A program made the translations under genes and the position numbers. The notes beneath the pieces are model-generated. The model saw nothing but the letters and a program-made list of their open reading frames with translations. It was not told where the DNA came from and searched no databases. Positions 35,403-44,274 of a DNA stretch of 64,000 bases are shown piece by piece. The stretch is from Microbacterium sp. C7(2022) (GTDB taxonomy: Bacteria > Actinomycetota > Actinomycetes > Actinomycetales > Microbacteriaceae). The first letter of the stretch is position 1. Each line of letters starts with the position of its first letter. The DNA is taken from positions 310,001 through 374,000 of the forward strand of contig NZ_JAPEHV010000005.1 in assembly GCF_028823665.1 (NCBI RefSeq), in the 5' to 3' direction.

Positions 35403-35816
35403 ATGTCCACTGAAGAAACACTCGTCCTCGTCAAGCCTGACGGCGTCGCACGTGGCCTGACCGGCGCGATTCTCGCGCGCATCGAAGCGAAGGGCTACTC
35501 GCTCGTTGACATCCGTCTGGTCGAGCCCGACCGCGCCACCCTCGAGCGCCACTACGCCGAGCACGAAGGAAAGCCCTTCTACGAGCCGCTCCTCGAGTTC
35601 ATGATGTCGGGGCCGTCGGTGGCGATTCGCCTGGCAGGCAACCGCGTCATCGAAGGGTTCCGTTCACTCGCGGGTACGACCGATCCGACCTCCGCAGCCC
35701 CCGGAACGATTCGCGGCGATCTTGGGCGTGACTGGGGCCTCGCGGTGCAGCAGAACCTCGTACACGGCTCGGACAGCCCTGAGTCGGCCGCGCGCGAGCT
35801 CGCTATCTGGTTCTAG
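35403..35816 (+). CDS. ndk: Nucleoside diphosphate kinase
   Basis: This 137-aa cytosolic enzyme transfers gamma-phosphate between nucleoside triphosphates and diphosphates. The N-terminus ETLVLVKPDGVARG and the active-site NLVHGSDSPESAARE with phospho-His at residue 121 are diagnostic. Length fits the hexameric family. ATG at 35403 has CGGAGAAG upstream. It is probably the last gene of the ileS-folC-DUF4233-ndk run. It converges on the VKOR gene with 16 bp between stops and no hairpin. Confidence 0.98.
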   Translation: MSTEETLVLVKPDGVARGLTGAILARIEAKGYSLVDIRLVEPDRATLERHYAEHEGKPFYEPLLEFMMSGPSVAIRLAGNRVIEGFRSLAGTTDPTSAAPGTIRGDLGRDWGLAVQQNLVHGSDSPESAARELAIWF

Positions 35817-35832
35817 GAGGGTTGCTGAGGGC

Positions 35833-36435
35833 TCAGAACAAGGCCCCCAGCACATCCAGTCGAAGCTGCGCGATAGTCGCGACCACGGCGTAGGTTGCCA
35901 CGGTGAGAACGGGTACCCAGCTCATCAGACTGCCTGCACCGCGTCGGATCGATGATGGTGCGGGGACGGCGCCGATGCGCAAGACATGCAGGGTGACGAC
36001 GTAGAACGACGGGATCGTGACCGCCCAGGTGACCATGCACCACGGGCACAGCGTTCCGAGCACGAAGATGCTCTGCGAGATCAGCCAGATCACGAATCCG
36101 ATCGCGAAGATCATCCCTGCTTCGAAGGCGCACCAGAACCAACGGGCGAACCTCGCACCCGCGAGGATTGCGATGCCGACAACGATCGGCGCTACCCAGG
36201 CGCCGAGGCCGATCAGTGGGTTCGGGAAGCCGAACACGCTTCCTTGCCAGGAATCCAGGTTCTTCGAGCACTGCACAAGCGGGCTGAAGTCGCACGACGC
36301 GGCGGACCCCGGGTTCTCGTAAGCGTGGAACTTCTCCAGCGTCAGCTGGAATGCCGCCCACCAGCCCACCGCACCGGCGATCACCAGCCAGACGGCCATC
36401 ACGGTCGGGCGGGTTCGAGACTGCACGTAAGCCAT
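35833..36435 (-). CDS. Vitamin K epoxide reductase (VKOR) family disulfide-forming protein
   Basis: This 200-aa membrane protein passes electrons from a periplasmic thiol oxidant to quinone, so that exported proteins gain disulfides. The four key Cys are present: the loop pair C48 and C56 and the active-site CPWC at 131-134. About five hydrophobic helices are seen, including ILAGARFARWFW and FAIGFVIWLISQSIFVLG. There is no fused thioredoxin domain; in Actinobacteria a separate DsbA-like protein is the usual partner and none is adjacent. The ATG at 36435 has CATAAT ending 7 bases upstream, suggesting a leaderless transcript. Confidence 0.94.
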   Translation of the reverse strand: MAYVQSRTRPTVMAVWLVIAGAVGWWAAFQLTLEKFHAYENPGSAASCDFSPLVQCSKNLDSWQGSVFGFPNPLIGLGAWVAPIVVGIAILAGARFARWFWCAFEAGMIFAIGFVIWLISQSIFVLGTLCPWCMVTWAVTIPSFYVVTLHVLRIGAVPAPSSIRRGAGSLMSWVPVLTVATYAVVATIAQLRLDVLGALF

Positions 36436-36442
36436 GCCTCGG

Positions 36443-36448
36443 ATTATG
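36443..36448 (-). promoter_or_regulatory. -10 hexamer CATAAT of VKOR gene (leaderless)
   Basis: CATAAT on the minus strand, one base from the sigma-70 consensus, is followed by 7 bases and the ATG at 36435. Confidence 0.6.
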
Positions 36449-36754
36449 GCACTCGAAACTCAGTGCCCATCTCGGGGGACAAGGCCTGCGCGGTTGCGGG
36501 ATCGACACGCAGCCGCACCCCGGCGCGCATTCCGTCACGGAAAGTGCGATAATGATCGTCGATGTGTCGCGGCCGCGCCGATGCACACATCACCGAAGAC
36601 TTCAGGGCGACGAATGCCCTTTGGCATTACGAGCACTCACCACCAGCGTTGAGACCGTGATGCAGACCGAGTGAGTACGCGGCACCGCAGGTGCGGCACC
36701 GCACAAGATTTCGCCGGGTAGCGCGCGGCGCCGCCCGCAGGGAGTAAGCCCTTG
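36449..36754 (+). other. Intergenic leader region of the RNase E/G gene
   Basis: No gene is seen in these 306 bases. A GATAAT at 36548-36553 is a possible -10 for rne without a clear -35. Downstream are a small hairpin (AATGCC, loop CTTT, 36613-36628) and a direct repeat GCGGCACCGCA at 36679-36689 and 36693-36703 that can also fold as GCACC/GGTGC. This suggests a structured 5' untranslated region of up to about 200 nt. Confidence 0.5.
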
Positions 36755-39190
36755 ATGGCCGATGGCACACATGAAGAACTCGACCCCCAGACAGAACAGG
36801 ATGCAACGCCCGGCGTAGCGCCTGACACTGTCGCGCTGCCCGAGGGCGACGAGACAGCGGCTGTCGCTGACACGGCAACAGAGCCTGCGGGGGAGTCAGC
36901 CGGAGCGGACGCAGCCGGTCCCTCGGAAGATCCTGCGCCTGCCGATGGCACCGTGCCCGAGGACGCAGTGGTGCCCGAGTCGGCGGCGGACGAGGCATCT
37001 GCCGAACAGGCACCTGCCGAGCAGAAACCTGCCGAACAGGCACCTGCCGAGCAGGAACCTGCCGAGGAAGCACCTGCCGCGGAAGCCCCCGCGGTCGTCG
37101 AAGAGGAAGCGCCGAAGGGCCCGCCGACGGCGATCAGCCTGGGGTTGCTGCCCGAAGACTTCGTCTCACAGGTGTCGACGTCGCTGCACTTTTACGCCCC
37201 GGAGATCATCCCGCTGCCGGCATCGCCGCAGCAGCAGGACGACACCGACGATGCTCCGGGCGGCCGCAGCTCGTCACGCCGGCGCAACCGTCGGCGCGGC
37301 GGTGAGGGCCGTTCGGACGGCGACGAGTCGGGTGGGGACAAGCCCGCTCCGCGCCAGCGCGTGGTCGAACTGATCACTGAGCCGCAGCGCATCAAGGGTT
37401 CGACCCGACTCGAAGCGAAGAAGCAGCGTCGTCGCGATGGCCGTGAGGCCGGTCGCCGCCGCGCAGTGGTCACCGAAGCCGAGTTCCTGGCACGCCGCGA
37501 GGCCGTCGATCGCGTGATGATCGTGCGTTCGAAGAACGGGCGCATTCAGATCGCTGTCCTCGAAGACAACGTGCTCGTCGAGCACTATGTCGCGCGCAGC
37601 CAGGATGCATCGCTGATCGGCAACGTCTACCTCGGTCGCGTGCAGAACGTGCTGCCGAGCATGGAGGCGGCCTTCGTCGACATCGGTCGCGGGCGCAACG
37701 CTGTGCTGTACTCCGGCGAGGTCGACTGGGATGCCGTGGAGACCGGCAATCAGCCGCGCCGCATCGAACTCGCCCTGAAGTCCGGCGACCGTGTTCTGGT
37801 CCAGGTCACCAAGGACCCCGTGGGGCACAAGGGTGCGCGCCTGACGAGCCAGATCTCGCTGCCGGGCCGCTACCTGGTGTACGTACCCGGCGGGGCCATG
37901 AACGGTATCTCGCGCAAGCTGCCGGACACCGAGCGTGCGCGCTTGAAGAAGATCCTCAAGGAGGTGCTCCCCGAGTCCAGCGGCGTGATCGTGCGCACCG
38001 CGGCCGAAGGAGCCACCGAGGAGCAGCTCACGCGCGACGTGCAGCGCCTCACGAACCAGTGGGAGCACATTTCCGCGCAGGTCGAGTCGATCGGCGCACC
38101 GGCACTTCTGCACTCCGAGCCCGACCTTCTCGTGAAGATCGTGCGAGACGTGTTCAACGAAGACTTCTCGCGCATGCTCATCCAGGGCGAAGAAGCACAT
38201 CACACGATCACGAAGTACCTCGAGTCGGTCGCCCCAGATCTTCTCGAGCGTGTCTCGGCGTACGAGGGCGAGCGCGACCCGTTCGATGAGCACCGTGTTA
38301 CCGAGCAGATCGAGAAGGCCCTCGACCGCAAGGTATGGCTGCCCTCCGGCGGCTCGCTGGTGATCGACCGCACCGAAGCCATGACGGTGGTTGACGTCAA
38401 CACCGGCAAGTTCGTCGGCACCGGCGGCAACCTCGAAGAGACCGTTACGAAGAACAACCTCGAGGCTGCGGAAGAGATCGTTCGCCAGCTTCGCCTGCGC
38501 GATATCGGCGGGATCATCGTCGTCGACTTCATCGACATGGTGCTCGAGTCCAACCGTGACCTGGTCCTGCGCCGCCTCGTCGAATGCCTGAGCCGCGATC
38601 GCACCAAGCACCAAGTCGCCGAGGTGACCTCACTCGGCCTCGTGCAGATGACTCGAAAGAAGCTCGGACTCGGGCTTCTCGAGACGTTCAGCGAACAGTG
38701 TGACGTGTGCGCTGGTCGCGGACTCATCGTGCATCACGACCCGATCGTGAAGCACCGGGGTGGGGGCTCGAGCCCGCAGCAGAACTCGCGCCGGTCGCGC
38801 GGCGGATCGCAGCCCCAGCAGAGCTCGCAGAGCAACGGGGGGACCCACGTCATCACAGAGGGCGTGAAGACCGCGCTCGCGCAGATCGCAGCATCGACGA
38901 TTCACCACGCGGATGACGCGGGCGATGCCTCGGGCCTGCCGGCGGTCGCCGAGCAGCCCGAGACGCGCGAGCCGCGTCAGGAACGTGCGAAGAAGCCGCG
39001 CAAGAAGCGGAATAAGGATGCCGCGGCCACCAAGGCGGGCGCTCCGCGCACCGAGAAGGACGTTCTGCTGGACTCGGTGCTGGACGCTCTTCCGGAACCC
39101 AAAGCTCCCGGGCAGGGTCGCTCACGCCGCCGCGTGACCACGGCTGCCCTGACCGGCACGCCGGTCGCACACGTCACGACCGAGGACTAG
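36755..39190 (+). CDS. rne: Ribonuclease E/G family endoribonuclease
   Basis: This 811-aa endoribonuclease matures rRNA and starts mRNA decay. The catalytic core is in the middle: S1 domain from about residue 288 (GNVYLGRVQNVLPSMEAAFVDIG in parts), catalytic Asp in DVNTGKF near 547 and in VVDFIDM near 590, and the Zn-link Cys pair C649/C652 (CDVC). A long acidic N-terminal region (1-230) contains pentapeptide repeats at residues 79-113, and a basic Arg-rich stretch (RRRNRRRGG) follows near 175. The C-terminal 150 residues are Gln/Lys-rich and disordered. This layout, disordered arms on both sides of the core, is usual in Actinobacteria. The ATG at 36755 is preferred over the TTG before it; GGGAG is upstream. 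Confidence 0.96.
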   Translation: MADGTHEELDPQTEQDATPGVAPDTVALPEGDETAAVADTATEPAGESAGADAAGPSEDPAPADGTVPEDAVVPESAADEASAEQAPAEQKPAEQAPAEQEPAEEAPAAEAPAVVEEEAPKGPPTAISLGLLPEDFVSQVSTSLHFYAPEIIPLPASPQQQDDTDDAPGGRSSSRRRNRRRGGEGRSDGDESGGDKPAPRQRVVELITEPQRIKGSTRLEAKKQRRRDGREAGRRRAVVTEAEFLARREAVDRVMIVRSKNGRIQIAVLEDNVLVEHYVARSQDASLIGNVYLGRVQNVLPSMEAAFVDIGRGRNAVLYSGEVDWDAVETGNQPRRIELALKSGDRVLVQVTKDPVGHKGARLTSQISLPGRYLVYVPGGAMNGISRKLPDTERARLKKILKEVLPESSGVIVRTAAEGATEEQLTRDVQRLTNQWEHISAQVESIGAPALLHSEPDLLVKIVRDVFNEDFSRMLIQGEEAHHTITKYLESVAPDLLERVSAYEGERDPFDEHRVTEQIEKALDRKVWLPSGGSLVIDRTEAMTVVDVNTGKFVGTGGNLEETVTKNNLEAAEEIVRQLRLRDIGGIIVVDFIDMVLESNRDLVLRRLVECLSRDRTKHQVAEVTSLGLVQMTRKKLGLGLLETFSEQCDVCAGRGLIVHHDPIVKHRGGGSSPQQNSRRSRGGSQPQQSSQSNGGTHVITEGVKTALAQIAASTIHHADDAGDASGLPAVAEQPETREPRQERAKKPRKKRNKDAAATKAGAPRTEKDVLLDSVLDALPEPKAPGQGRSRRRVTTAALTGTPVAHVTTED
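36989..37093 (+). repeat. Seven tandem 15-bp units in rne
   Basis: Seven 15-bp units encode pentapeptides of type E-Q-(A/K/E)-P-A; units at 37004-37018 and 37034-37048 are identical. The array could expand or shrink by slippage without shifting the frame. Confidence 0.85.
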
Positions 39191-39469
39191 TCATCGGCCC
39201 TGCGCGCGCCGCTCGCGAGCGGTGACGCGCAGGCCCGAGGCGATCAAGCGCCGCACGAGTTCGTGGCCGCTGACGTGTTGCGCGCCCGCGGCGACCAGTT
39301 GCGCATGCCGCTCTTCGGGAACGTCGTAGTGGTCGAGATCGAACCCGCGACGGGGGATGCCCTGTGCGGCAGCGAAGGCGTGCAGCTCATCGAGACCGGC
39401 ATCGCTGACCAGGTGCGCCCAGAGCCGCCCGTGTGCGGGCCAGCGGGGGTCGTCAATCAAGATCGCCAC
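39191..39469 (-). CDS. DUF4031 protein
   Basis: This 92-aa soluble protein matches DUF4031 from its first residues (VAILIDDPRWPAHGRLWAH), with HYDVPEERH in the middle and ELVRRLIASGLR at the end. The function is unknown; the His/Asp residues suggest a small enzyme or metal binder, which is inference. The start is the GTG at 39469 because homologues begin here and AGGA lies about 11 bases upstream; the frame to 39655 is extended through the rplU leader. Its stop directly abuts the rne stop with no base between. It is divergent from the rplU promoter. Confidence 0.85.
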   Translation of the reverse strand: MAILIDDPRWPAHGRLWAHLVSDAGLDELHAFAAAQGIPRRGFDLDHYDVPEERHAQLVAAGAQHVSGHELVRRLIASGLRVTARERRAQGR

Positions 39470-39512
39470 ACAGAGATCCTGCGAGCGGTGTACGACACGG
39501 CATCGCGCGCTT

Positions 39513-39541
39513 TTGGCGATAGGCTCGGCATCCGGTAAAGT
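39513..39541 (+). promoter_or_regulatory. Promoter of rplU-rpmA
   Basis: TTGGCG (39513-39518), a 17-bp spacer and TAAAGT (39536-39541) form a good housekeeping-sigma promoter. The start would be near 39548, giving a leader of about 125 nt before rplU, long enough for feedback control. Confidence 0.75.
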
Positions 39542-39672
39542 AGTCCTTTGGTGCGTCACGTTTCGCAGGTGAATGGCGAAACGGTCGAGAGCCTTGCTTC
39601 CGCACCAGGACTTTCCCAGTCTCACAAAGACAATTTCGGAGCCGTGCGCTCCCATGACGAAACAGGTGTGAA

Positions 39673-39981
39673 GTGGTTTACGCAGTAGTGCGCGCCGGTG
39701 GCCGGCAGGAAAAGGTCGAGGTCGGCACGATTGTCGTTCTCGACCGTCAGAAGGCCAAGGTCGGCGACAACATCGAACTGCCCGCGGTTCTCTTCGTCGA
39801 CGGTGACGCCGTCACGACGGACGCGGACAAGCTCGCGAAGGTCACCGTCACCGCCGAGGTGCTCGGCGAAGAGCGCGGCCCCAAGATTGTGATCCAGAAG
39901 TTCAAGAACAAGACCGGTTACAAGAAGCGCCAGGGGCACCGTCAGGACCTCACGCGCGTCAAGGTCACCGGCATCAAGTAA
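39673..39981 (+). CDS. rplU: 50S ribosomal protein L21
   Basis: This 102-aa primary 23S-rRNA-binding protein has the L21 pattern: [17 protein letters not shown] at the start, then DRQKAKVGD, and [21 protein letters not shown] near the C-terminus. It starts with GTG at 39673, with AGGTG 5 bases upstream. It lies in the conserved rplU-rpmA-obg order. The long leader (about 125 nt) contains GTTTCGC...GCGAAAC inverted sequence and may allow autoregulation, although I cannot match it to a known L21 leader class. Confidence 0.97.
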   Translation: MVYAVVRAGGRQEKVEVGTIVVLDRQKAKVGDNIELPAVLFVDGDAVTTDADKLAKVTVTAEVLGEERGPKIVIQKFKNKTGYKKRQGHRQDLTRVKVTGIK

Positions 39982-40000
39982 AGCCACAGGAGACGCAGAG

Positions 40001-40258
40001 ATGGCACACAAAAAGGGCGCAAGCTCCACCCGTAACGGTCGTGACTCCAACGCACAGCGCCTTGGCGTGAAGCGTTTCGGCGGCCAGCAGGTTCTCGCCG
40101 GCGAAATCATCGTTCGCCAGCGTGGAACGCACTTCCACCCGGGCGCCAACGTCGGCCGTGGCGGCGACGACACCCTCTTCGCACTCTCGGCTGGTGCCGT
40201 TGAGTTCGGCCAGAAGGGTGGCCGCAAGGTCGTTAACATCGTGGCGGCCGCGGAGTAA
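40001..40258 (+). CDS. rpmA: 50S ribosomal protein L27
   Basis: This 85-aa protein starts directly with [19 protein letters not shown], so the N-terminal tail reaches the peptidyl-transferase centre without the cleaved extension known in Firmicutes. The core [21 protein letters not shown] and [12 protein letters not shown] are typical. It follows rplU by 19 bp with AGGAGA upstream and is cotranscribed. The stop is followed by a hairpin with pyrimidine-rich run that probably reduces read-through into obg. Confidence 0.98.
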   Translation: MAHKKGASSTRNGRDSNAQRLGVKRFGGQQVLAGEIIVRQRGTHFHPGANVGRGGDDTLFALSAGAVEFGQKGGRKVVNIVAAAE

Positions 40259-40287
40259 TCCACGGATCTCACTGATTCTTTCGGATG

Positions 40288-40312
40288 GGGCGGGCTTCGG
40301 CCCGCCCTTTCC
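40288..40312 (+). terminator. Terminator or attenuator between rpmA and obg
   Basis: GGGCGGGC, loop TTCG, GCCCGCCC (40288-40307) is followed by TTTCC. Two more TTCG-capped stems lie before obg, the last at about 40351-40367, so read-through may be tuned. Confidence 0.75.
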
Positions 40313-40386
40313 TTTACCCTGGGCTTCGGCTCGCCTCTTCTTCACACTCCAGGCTTCGGCCCTGGCCGCACCGCAAGGAGCTACGC

Positions 40387-41895
40387 ATGGTCTCGTTCGT
40401 CGATCGAGTGACCCTCCATCTGCGCGCAGGTAAGGGCGGCAACGGCTGCGTGTCGGTCAAGCGGGAGAAGTTCAAACCGCTCGCGGGCCCGGACGGCGGT
40501 AACGGCGGGCACGGGGGCGACATCACGTTGTACGCCGACCCCCAGGTCACGACGCTGTTGTCGTACCACCACTCGCCGCACCGTTCTGCGGGCAACGGCG
40601 GATTCGGTATGGGCGATCACCGCTCGGGCGCAGCCGGTGAGCCGCTCGAACTTCCCGTACCCGTGGGTACCGTCGTGAAGGACCCCTCCGGTGAGGTTCT
40701 CGTCGACATGATCGAGCCCGGCATGAAGTTCGTGGCGGCGCCCGGAGGTATCGGGGGCCTCGGAAACGCTACGCTCGCCAATCCCAAGCGCAAGGCTCCG
40801 GGCTTCGCGCTTCTGGGGACACCGGGATGGGAAGGCGACATCCAGCTCGAGCTGAAGACCGTCGCCGATGTTGCGCTCGTGGGATATCCGTCCGCCGGCA
40901 AGTCGAGCCTGATCGCGGCGATTTCTGCCGCCCGCCCGAAGATCGCCGACTATCCGTTCACGACGTTGCACCCGAATCTCGGGGTCGTGCAAGCGGGCGA
41001 GACTCGCTACACCGTCGCTGATGTTCCCGGTCTGGTCGAAGGCGCGAGCGAAGGACGAGGGCTGGGCCTTGAGTTCCTGCGTCACGTCGAGCGCTGCACG
41101 GCGCTCGTGCACGTGCTGGATTGCGCAACCCTCGAACCGGGTCGCGACCCGTTGAGCGACCTGGACGTGATTCTCTCCGAGCTGGCGGCGTACCCGGTGC
41201 CAGAGGGGCAAGTCCCGCTCCTGGATCGTCCCCAGCTCGTCGCGCTCAACAAGGTCGATGTTCCCGAAGCTCAGGAGCTCGCCGACCTCGTGCGCGCCGA
41301 TATCGAAGCGCGCGGCTTCCGCGTGTTCGAGATCTCAACGGTCAGCCACTCCGGGCTGCGCCAGCTGACTTTCGCGCTCGGCGACATCGTCACCGAACAT
41401 CGCGTGGCCGTGGCGGCAGCACCCGCGCCCGAGCGGATCGTCATCCGCCCGAAGGGCGCCGAGAAGGACTTCACGATCCGCGTCGAAGGCGGCTCATACG
41501 GAAACATCTATCGCGTGCTCGGCGAGAAGCCGGTGCGCTGGGTCCAGCAGACCGACTTCCAGAACGAAGAGGCGGTGGGCTACCTGGGCGACCGCCTCGA
41601 GAAGCTCGGCGTCGAGACCGAGCTGTATCGCGCGGGCGCCGTGCCCGGGGCGACCGTGGTCATCGGCGAGGGCGACGGGATCGTCTTCGACTGGCAGCCC
41701 TCGGTGACCTCTGCGGCGGAGCTCATGACCGCCCCGCGCGGGACGGATCCCCGCCTCCTGCAGGACAACCGTCGGACCACGTCTGAGCGTCGCGAGCGCT
41801 ATCACGAGCGCATGGACGCCAAGGCGGCAGCGCGTGCCGAGCTCGAGGCCGAGCGTCTCGCGGCGAAAGGCGGCGAGACGGAGGATGACGAGTGA
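40387..41895 (+). CDS. obg: Obg family GTPase (CgtA)
   Basis: This 502-aa GTPase acts in 50S ribosome assembly and stress response. The Gly-rich Obg domain is at residues 1-160 ([17 protein letters not shown]). The G domain has G1 GYPSAGKSS near 166, switch/G3 [10 protein letters not shown] near 213, and G4 NKVD near 287. The C-terminal OCT domain spans about 345-430, followed by a charged tail typical of Actinobacteria. ATG at 40387 has AAGGAG; the open frame to 40285 is in the hairpin region. Its stop overlaps proB (GTGA). Confidence 0.97.
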   Translation: MVSFVDRVTLHLRAGKGGNGCVSVKREKFKPLAGPDGGNGGHGGDITLYADPQVTTLLSYHHSPHRSAGNGGFGMGDHRSGAAGEPLELPVPVGTVVKDPSGEVLVDMIEPGMKFVAAPGGIGGLGNATLANPKRKAPGFALLGTPGWEGDIQLELKTVADVALVGYPSAGKSSLIAAISAARPKIADYPFTTLHPNLGVVQAGETRYTVADVPGLVEGASEGRGLGLEFLRHVERCTALVHVLDCATLEPGRDPLSDLDVILSELAAYPVPEGQVPLLDRPQLVALNKVDVPEAQELADLVRADIEARGFRVFEISTVSHSGLRQLTFALGDIVTEHRVAVAAAPAPERIVIRPKGAEKDFTIRVEGGSYGNIYRVLGEKPVRWVQQTDFQNEEAVGYLGDRLEKLGVETELYRAGAVPGATVVIGEGDGIVFDWQPSVTSAAELMTAPRGTDPRLLQDNRRTTSERRERYHERMDAKAAARAELEAERLAAKGGETEDDE

Positions 41896-42683
41896 CCGTG
41901 GCCTCGCGCACCGAGATCACCGGGGCGCGTCGGATTGTGGTCAAGGTGGGATCCTCGTCGATCAGCGGCGAGAACGCCGAAAAGATCCAGCCCATCGTCG
42001 AAGCGCTGGCGGCGGCGCACGGTCGCGGTACCGAGGTGGTTCTCGTCTCGTCCGGCGCCATCGCCACAGGGATGCCCTTTCTCGCGCTCGATGAGCGTCC
42101 GAGCGACCTTGCGACGCAACAGGCTGCGGCCGCGGTCGGCCAGAACGTGCTCATCTACCGGTATCAGCAGGCACTGCGACCGTTCGAGATCGTCGCCGGG
42201 CAGGTGCTGCTGACCGCCGGTGATCTGGAGCACGCCACATCGCGGTCCAACGCGCGCCGGGCGATGGACCGGCTGCTTGGTCTTCGTATCCTGCCGATCG
42301 TCAACGAGAACGACACCGTCGCCACCCACGAGATCCGCTTCGGCGACAACGACCGTCTGGCGGCCCTCGTGGCACAGCTGATCTCGGCGGACGTGGTCGT
42401 GCTGCTGAGCGACATCGAGTGTCTGTACACGAAGCCTCCGACGGAGCCGGGTGCAGAGCCGATCCGATTCGTCGCGCACGACGATGATCTTGCGGGGTTC
42501 GAGTTCGGCTCGGTGGTGGTGAACTCGGTGGGAACCGGGGGAGCGGCAACGAAGGTGTCGGCGGCGCGCCTGGCTGCGGCATCCGGAATCGGAGTCCTCG
42601 TCACCAGTGCCGACCTCGTCGCCGACGCGCTCGCTGGCGAATCGGTTGGTACATGGTTCGCGCCTGCGCCCGCCGCTCGTTGA
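41892..42683 (+). CDS. proB: Glutamate 5-kinase without PUA domain
   Basis: This 263-aa amino-acid kinase makes gamma-glutamyl phosphate, the first step of proline synthesis. The N-terminal [15 protein letters not shown] holds the ATP-binding Lys, and [19 protein letters not shown] is the substrate-site block. [16 protein letters not shown] near residue 217 is diagnostic. It ends after the kinase domain, about 100 residues shorter than E. coli ProB, lacking the C-terminal PUA domain; short forms are known. GTG at 41892 overlaps the obg stop, so translation is coupled. Feedback inhibition by proline is expected from the family but not visible. Confidence 0.94.
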   Translation: MTVASRTEITGARRIVVKVGSSSISGENAEKIQPIVEALAAAHGRGTEVVLVSSGAIATGMPFLALDERPSDLATQQAAAAVGQNVLIYRYQQALRPFEIVAGQVLLTAGDLEHATSRSNARRAMDRLLGLRILPIVNENDTVATHEIRFGDNDRLAALVAQLISADVVVLLSDIECLYTKPPTEPGAEPIRFVAHDDDLAGFEFGSVVVNSVGTGGAATKVSAARLAAASGIGVLVTSADLVADALAGESVGTWFAPAPAAR

Positions 42684-42716
42684 CCTACGGCGGGGCGCAG
42701 GGCTGCGCGACGCCGA

Positions 42717-42722
42717 TAGGCT
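42717..42722 (+). promoter_or_regulatory. -10 hexamer TAGGCT of proA (leaderless)
   Basis: TAGGCT is followed by exactly 6 bases and the ATG at 42729. It lies in the 45-bp gap after proB, so proA may be partly independent. Confidence 0.6.
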
Positions 42723-42728
42723 GGTGAG

Positions 42729-43988
42729 ATGATCACGACGGCGACAACCGCGCTTGAGCGCATGCACCTTGCCAAGGACGCCTCTCGCAGCGTCGGGCTG
42801 CTCTCTGATCAGGAAAAGCGCGACGCGCTTGCGGCCATCGCGACCGCGATTGAAGTTGCGTGTGACGACATCGTCGCCGCGAACGTCGAGGACCTCGACC
42901 GCGGGCGTGCAGCGGGACTCTCGGATGCCCTGCAAGACCGCCTGCGCCTGGATCGCACCCGCGTGCTCGCGCTTGCAGCGGCGGTGCGCGACATCGCTGC
43001 ACTCCCGGATCCGGTCGGACGCGTGTTGGATCAGCGCACGCTCGACAACGGCGTCTCGCTGACGAAGGTATCGGTGCCTTTCGGCGTGGTGGGCTCGATC
43101 TATGAAGCGCGCCCCAACGTGACCGTCGACATCGCGGCGCTCGCCCTTCGCTCCGGCAACGCCGTCGTGTTGCGCGGTGGCAGCGCTGCCGAGCGTACGA
43201 ACGCAGCCCTCATTGCGGCCATGCGCGGCGCTCTGGAGCAGCAGGGCATCACCCCTGAGGCCATTCAAACCGTCGATGAGTTCGGGCGCGAGGGCGCGGG
43301 CGAGTTGATGCGCGCGCGGGGAATTGTCGACGTTCTCGTGCCGCGGGGAAGCGCCTCGTTGATCGAGACCGTGGTCACCGAGTCCCAGGTGCCGGTGATC
43401 GAGACCGGCGCGGGCGTGGTGCACATCGTGCTCGACTCCACCGCAAACATCGATTGGGCGCGCGACATCGTGGTGAACGCGAAGGTGCAGCGCCCCAGCG
43501 TGTGCAATTCGGTAGAGACGGTGCTCGTTATTCGGGATGCCGCCGAGCGGGTGATCCCTGAGATCGTGGGCGCGCTGCAACGTGACGGCGTGACGGTGCA
43601 CGGTGACCCGAGCGTGCAGGCTCTGGCATCCGATGTCGTTCCTGCCGACGAAAGCGACTGGGAGGCGGAGTACCTCAGCCTCGACATCGCCATGCGCGTC
43701 GTCGAGGATCTGGACGAAGCACTGGCGCACATCCGTCAGTACTCCACGAAGCATACTGAGTCGATCATCACCGCCTCCGAAGCCCACGCCGAGCGCTTTC
43801 TCGCCGAAGTGGATGCCGCGGTGGTGATGGTGAATTCGTCGACGCGGTTCACCGACGGTGGCGTGTTTGGATTCGGCGCCGAGGTGGGAATTTCGACCCA
43901 GAAGTTGCACGCGCGTGGCCCCATGGGAGTGAACGAACTCACCAGCAGCAAGTGGCTCGCGCGCGGCGCCGGGCACGTGCGCGCGTGA
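42729..43988 (+). CDS. proA: Gamma-glutamyl phosphate reductase
   Basis: This 419-aa NADPH-dependent enzyme makes glutamate semialdehyde, the second step of proline synthesis. The aldehyde-dehydrogenase fold is shown by VGSIYEARPNVTVD near residue 120, LRGGSAAERTN near 155, and the active-site Cys in KVQRPSVCNSVETVL near 257. RFTDGGVFGFGAEVGISTQKLHARGPMG near the end (in parts) is the ProA signature. The ATG at 42729 is fixed by TAGGCT ending 6 bases upstream. It follows proB by 45 bp. Confidence 0.97.
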   Translation: MITTATTALERMHLAKDASRSVGLLSDQEKRDALAAIATAIEVACDDIVAANVEDLDRGRAAGLSDALQDRLRLDRTRVLALAAAVRDIAALPDPVGRVLDQRTLDNGVSLTKVSVPFGVVGSIYEARPNVTVDIAALALRSGNAVVLRGGSAAERTNAALIAAMRGALEQQGITPEAIQTVDEFGREGAGELMRARGIVDVLVPRGSASLIETVVTESQVPVIETGAGVVHIVLDSTANIDWARDIVVNAKVQRPSVCNSVETVLVIRDAAERVIPEIVGALQRDGVTVHGDPSVQALASDVVPADESDWEAEYLSLDIAMRVVEDLDEALAHIRQYSTKHTESIITASEAHAERFLAEVDAAVVMVNSSTRFTDGGVFGFGAEVGISTQKLHARGPMGVNELTSSKWLARGAGHVRA

Positions 43989-44040
43989 CCGCCTAGACTG
44001 ATACCGGCCTGCACGCCAGGCAGACCCGAACGGAGCAAGA

Positions 44041-44265
44041 ATGACCCTCGCCAACATCCTCGTCTTCGCAGCCGCTGAGACCGAGCACCACGGCAATGTG
44101 GCGTTGGAGACCGTGTGGTACGGAATCGTCGCGCTCGTCGTCTTCACAGGACTCGCCATGGTCACCCTGTCGTACCGCAACGTCGCCAACCGTCACGCGC
44201 ACAAGGCTGAAGCGTATGCGAAGGCCCACGCCAACGACGTGCAGCAGATCGGACACGGCCACTAG
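44041..44265 (+). CDS. Small His-rich single-pass membrane protein
   Basis: This 74-aa protein is not recognised. It has one membrane helix at about residues 25-46 (TVWYGIVALVVFTGLAMVTL), with His at 17 and 18 before it and a short His-rich tail after it (NRHAHKAEAYAKAHAND ... GHGH). The tail is probably cytoplasmic by the positive-inside rule. ATG at 44041 has CGGAG 7 bases upstream, and TAGACT at 43994-43999 is a good -10, so the mRNA should have a leader of about 35 nt. nadD follows 9 bp later, so they are probably cotranscribed. Metal binding by the tail is a guess. Confidence 0.8.
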   Translation: MTLANILVFAAAETEHHGNVALETVWYGIVALVVFTGLAMVTLSYRNVANRHAHKAEAYAKAHANDVQQIGHGH

Positions 44266-44274
44266 GCCGACTGG

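Noticed and set aside
37004..37078. Short regular repeats resembling a CRISPR array
   Set aside because: Units are contiguous 15-mers in frame within rne, with no spacers and no cas genes.
41892..42683. Truncated proB
   Set aside because: The protein lacks the PUA domain, but the kinase domain is complete and short forms without PUA are known; no remnant of PUA follows.
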